Below are positions 4,897-5,074 of a stretch of 5,074 nucleotides of DNA, piece by piece. Below the pieces are notes generated by a model that worked only from the letters and a program-made list of their open reading frames with translations, made no database searches and had not been told where the DNA came from. Origin of the DNA: Pseudomonadota bacterium (GTDB lineage Bacteria; Pseudomonadota; Alphaproteobacteria; Acetobacterales; Acetobacteraceae); assembly GCA_021808985.1 (NCBI GenBank), contig JAKBAQ010000204.1:1-5074 (forward strand). The letters run 5' to 3'. Numbering within the stretch: the stretch's first letter is position 1; each line of letters starts with the position of its first letter. The translations under genes and the position numbers were made by a program.

Positions 4897-4930
4897 GGCC
4901 AGAGCGAGGGGTAGGAGCCTCGCCCTGGCC
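4897..4930 (+). promoter_or_regulatory. Leader hairpin 2, long GC-rich stem before the ribosome binding site
   Basis: GGCCAGAGCGAGG (4897-4909) pairs with CCTCGCCCTGGCC (4918-4930) at 12 of 13 positions (one A-C mismatch) around an eight-base loop GGTAGGAG. ATAACC follows rather than a T-run, so it is not an intrinsic terminator. It ends 14 bases before the GGAG ribosome binding site of the gene at 4956. Confidence 0.55.
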
Positions 4931-4955
4931 ATAACCTCAAGAACGGAGCTTACCC

Positions 4956-5074
4956 ATGCCAAAGGCTGATGCCGCCTCTACCATATCCCCGCCCGAGTCC
5001 AACACCCTGCCGGTAATGCCGCCGCCGCGCGTGTCGGCTTACGAATTGGCCGCGCAGCTCCCCGAGCTGTGGCA
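4956..5074 (+). CDS. N-terminal part of a divergent gene of unknown function
   Basis: An open frame from ATG 4956 to the end of the window (39 complete codons). GGAG (4945-4948) lies seven bases before the ATG, and a good promoter lies 85 bases upstream of it, so this is likely a real gene cut by the window edge. The visible protein starts MPKADAASTISPPESN and continues through a Pro-rich, low-complexity segment (TLPVMPPPR) to what looks like the first helix of a domain, VSAYELAAQLPELW, from residue 26. No family can be named from this. It faces the helix-turn-helix regulator across two repeat operators, so it is probably under that regulator's control. Confidence 0.68.
   Translation, partial: MPKADAASTISPPESNTLPVMPPPRVSAYELAAQLPELW

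Noticed and set aside
1..5074. tRNA genes, CRISPR arrays, insertion sequences and phage attachment sites
   Set aside because: No tRNA-like fold with a T-arm sequence, no spaced repeat array, no transposase or terminal repeats with target duplication, and no integrase or matching core pair were seen.

Overview
The window looks like a piece of a prophage or temperate phage in a GC-rich alphaproteobacterium. The main clues are a phage tail tape-measure protein, small accessory genes each with its own terminator, a BrnT/BrnA toxin-antitoxin pair, and a small XRE-type regulator that faces a second gene. The regulator's ending (GVQFIPENGGGAGVRL) is a form common in alphaproteobacteria such as Acetobacteraceae and Rhodospirillales. 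The host assignment is an inference from protein style and base composition, not from a search.

Layout. Positions 1-2859 (+) hold the end of a late structural operon: a tape-measure gene whose start lies before the window, and a tightly coupled 110-residue gene of unknown function. A strong intrinsic terminator (2884-2912) closes it. Positions 2913-3767 (+) are an accessory segment: a lower-GC spacer with a possible dispersed repeat, a 67-residue orphan gene with its own ribosome binding site and terminator, and a DUF4236 protein with one C-terminal membrane helix. Positions 3827-4369 (-) are the brnT-brnA operon with a recognisable promoter. Its -10 box lies inside an AT-rich dyad, and it predicts an essentially leaderless toxin mRNA starting with GTG. 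Positions 4383-4456 are a cluster of hairpins. Positions 4580-4831 (-) encode the small helix-turn-helix regulator. From 4956 (+) a divergent gene begins and runs off the window.

How it may work together. The regulator and the 4956 gene diverge from a compact control region. It holds two 24-bp direct repeats (20 of 24 identical, 30 bp apart). One repeat covers the regulator's start codon and the other fills the gap between the -35 and -10 boxes of the opposite promoter. This layout suggests an autorepressing two-way switch, like phage immunity regions. The divergent mRNA would start with two strong hairpins before its ribosome binding site. The accessory genes fit the 'moron' pattern, meaning self-contained cargo between late and regulatory phage genes. 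No RNA gene, CRISPR array, insertion sequence or attachment site was recognised. The strongest candidates for something undescribed are the switch with its structured leader, and the 67-residue and 110-residue orphan genes. The named protein families themselves are already known.
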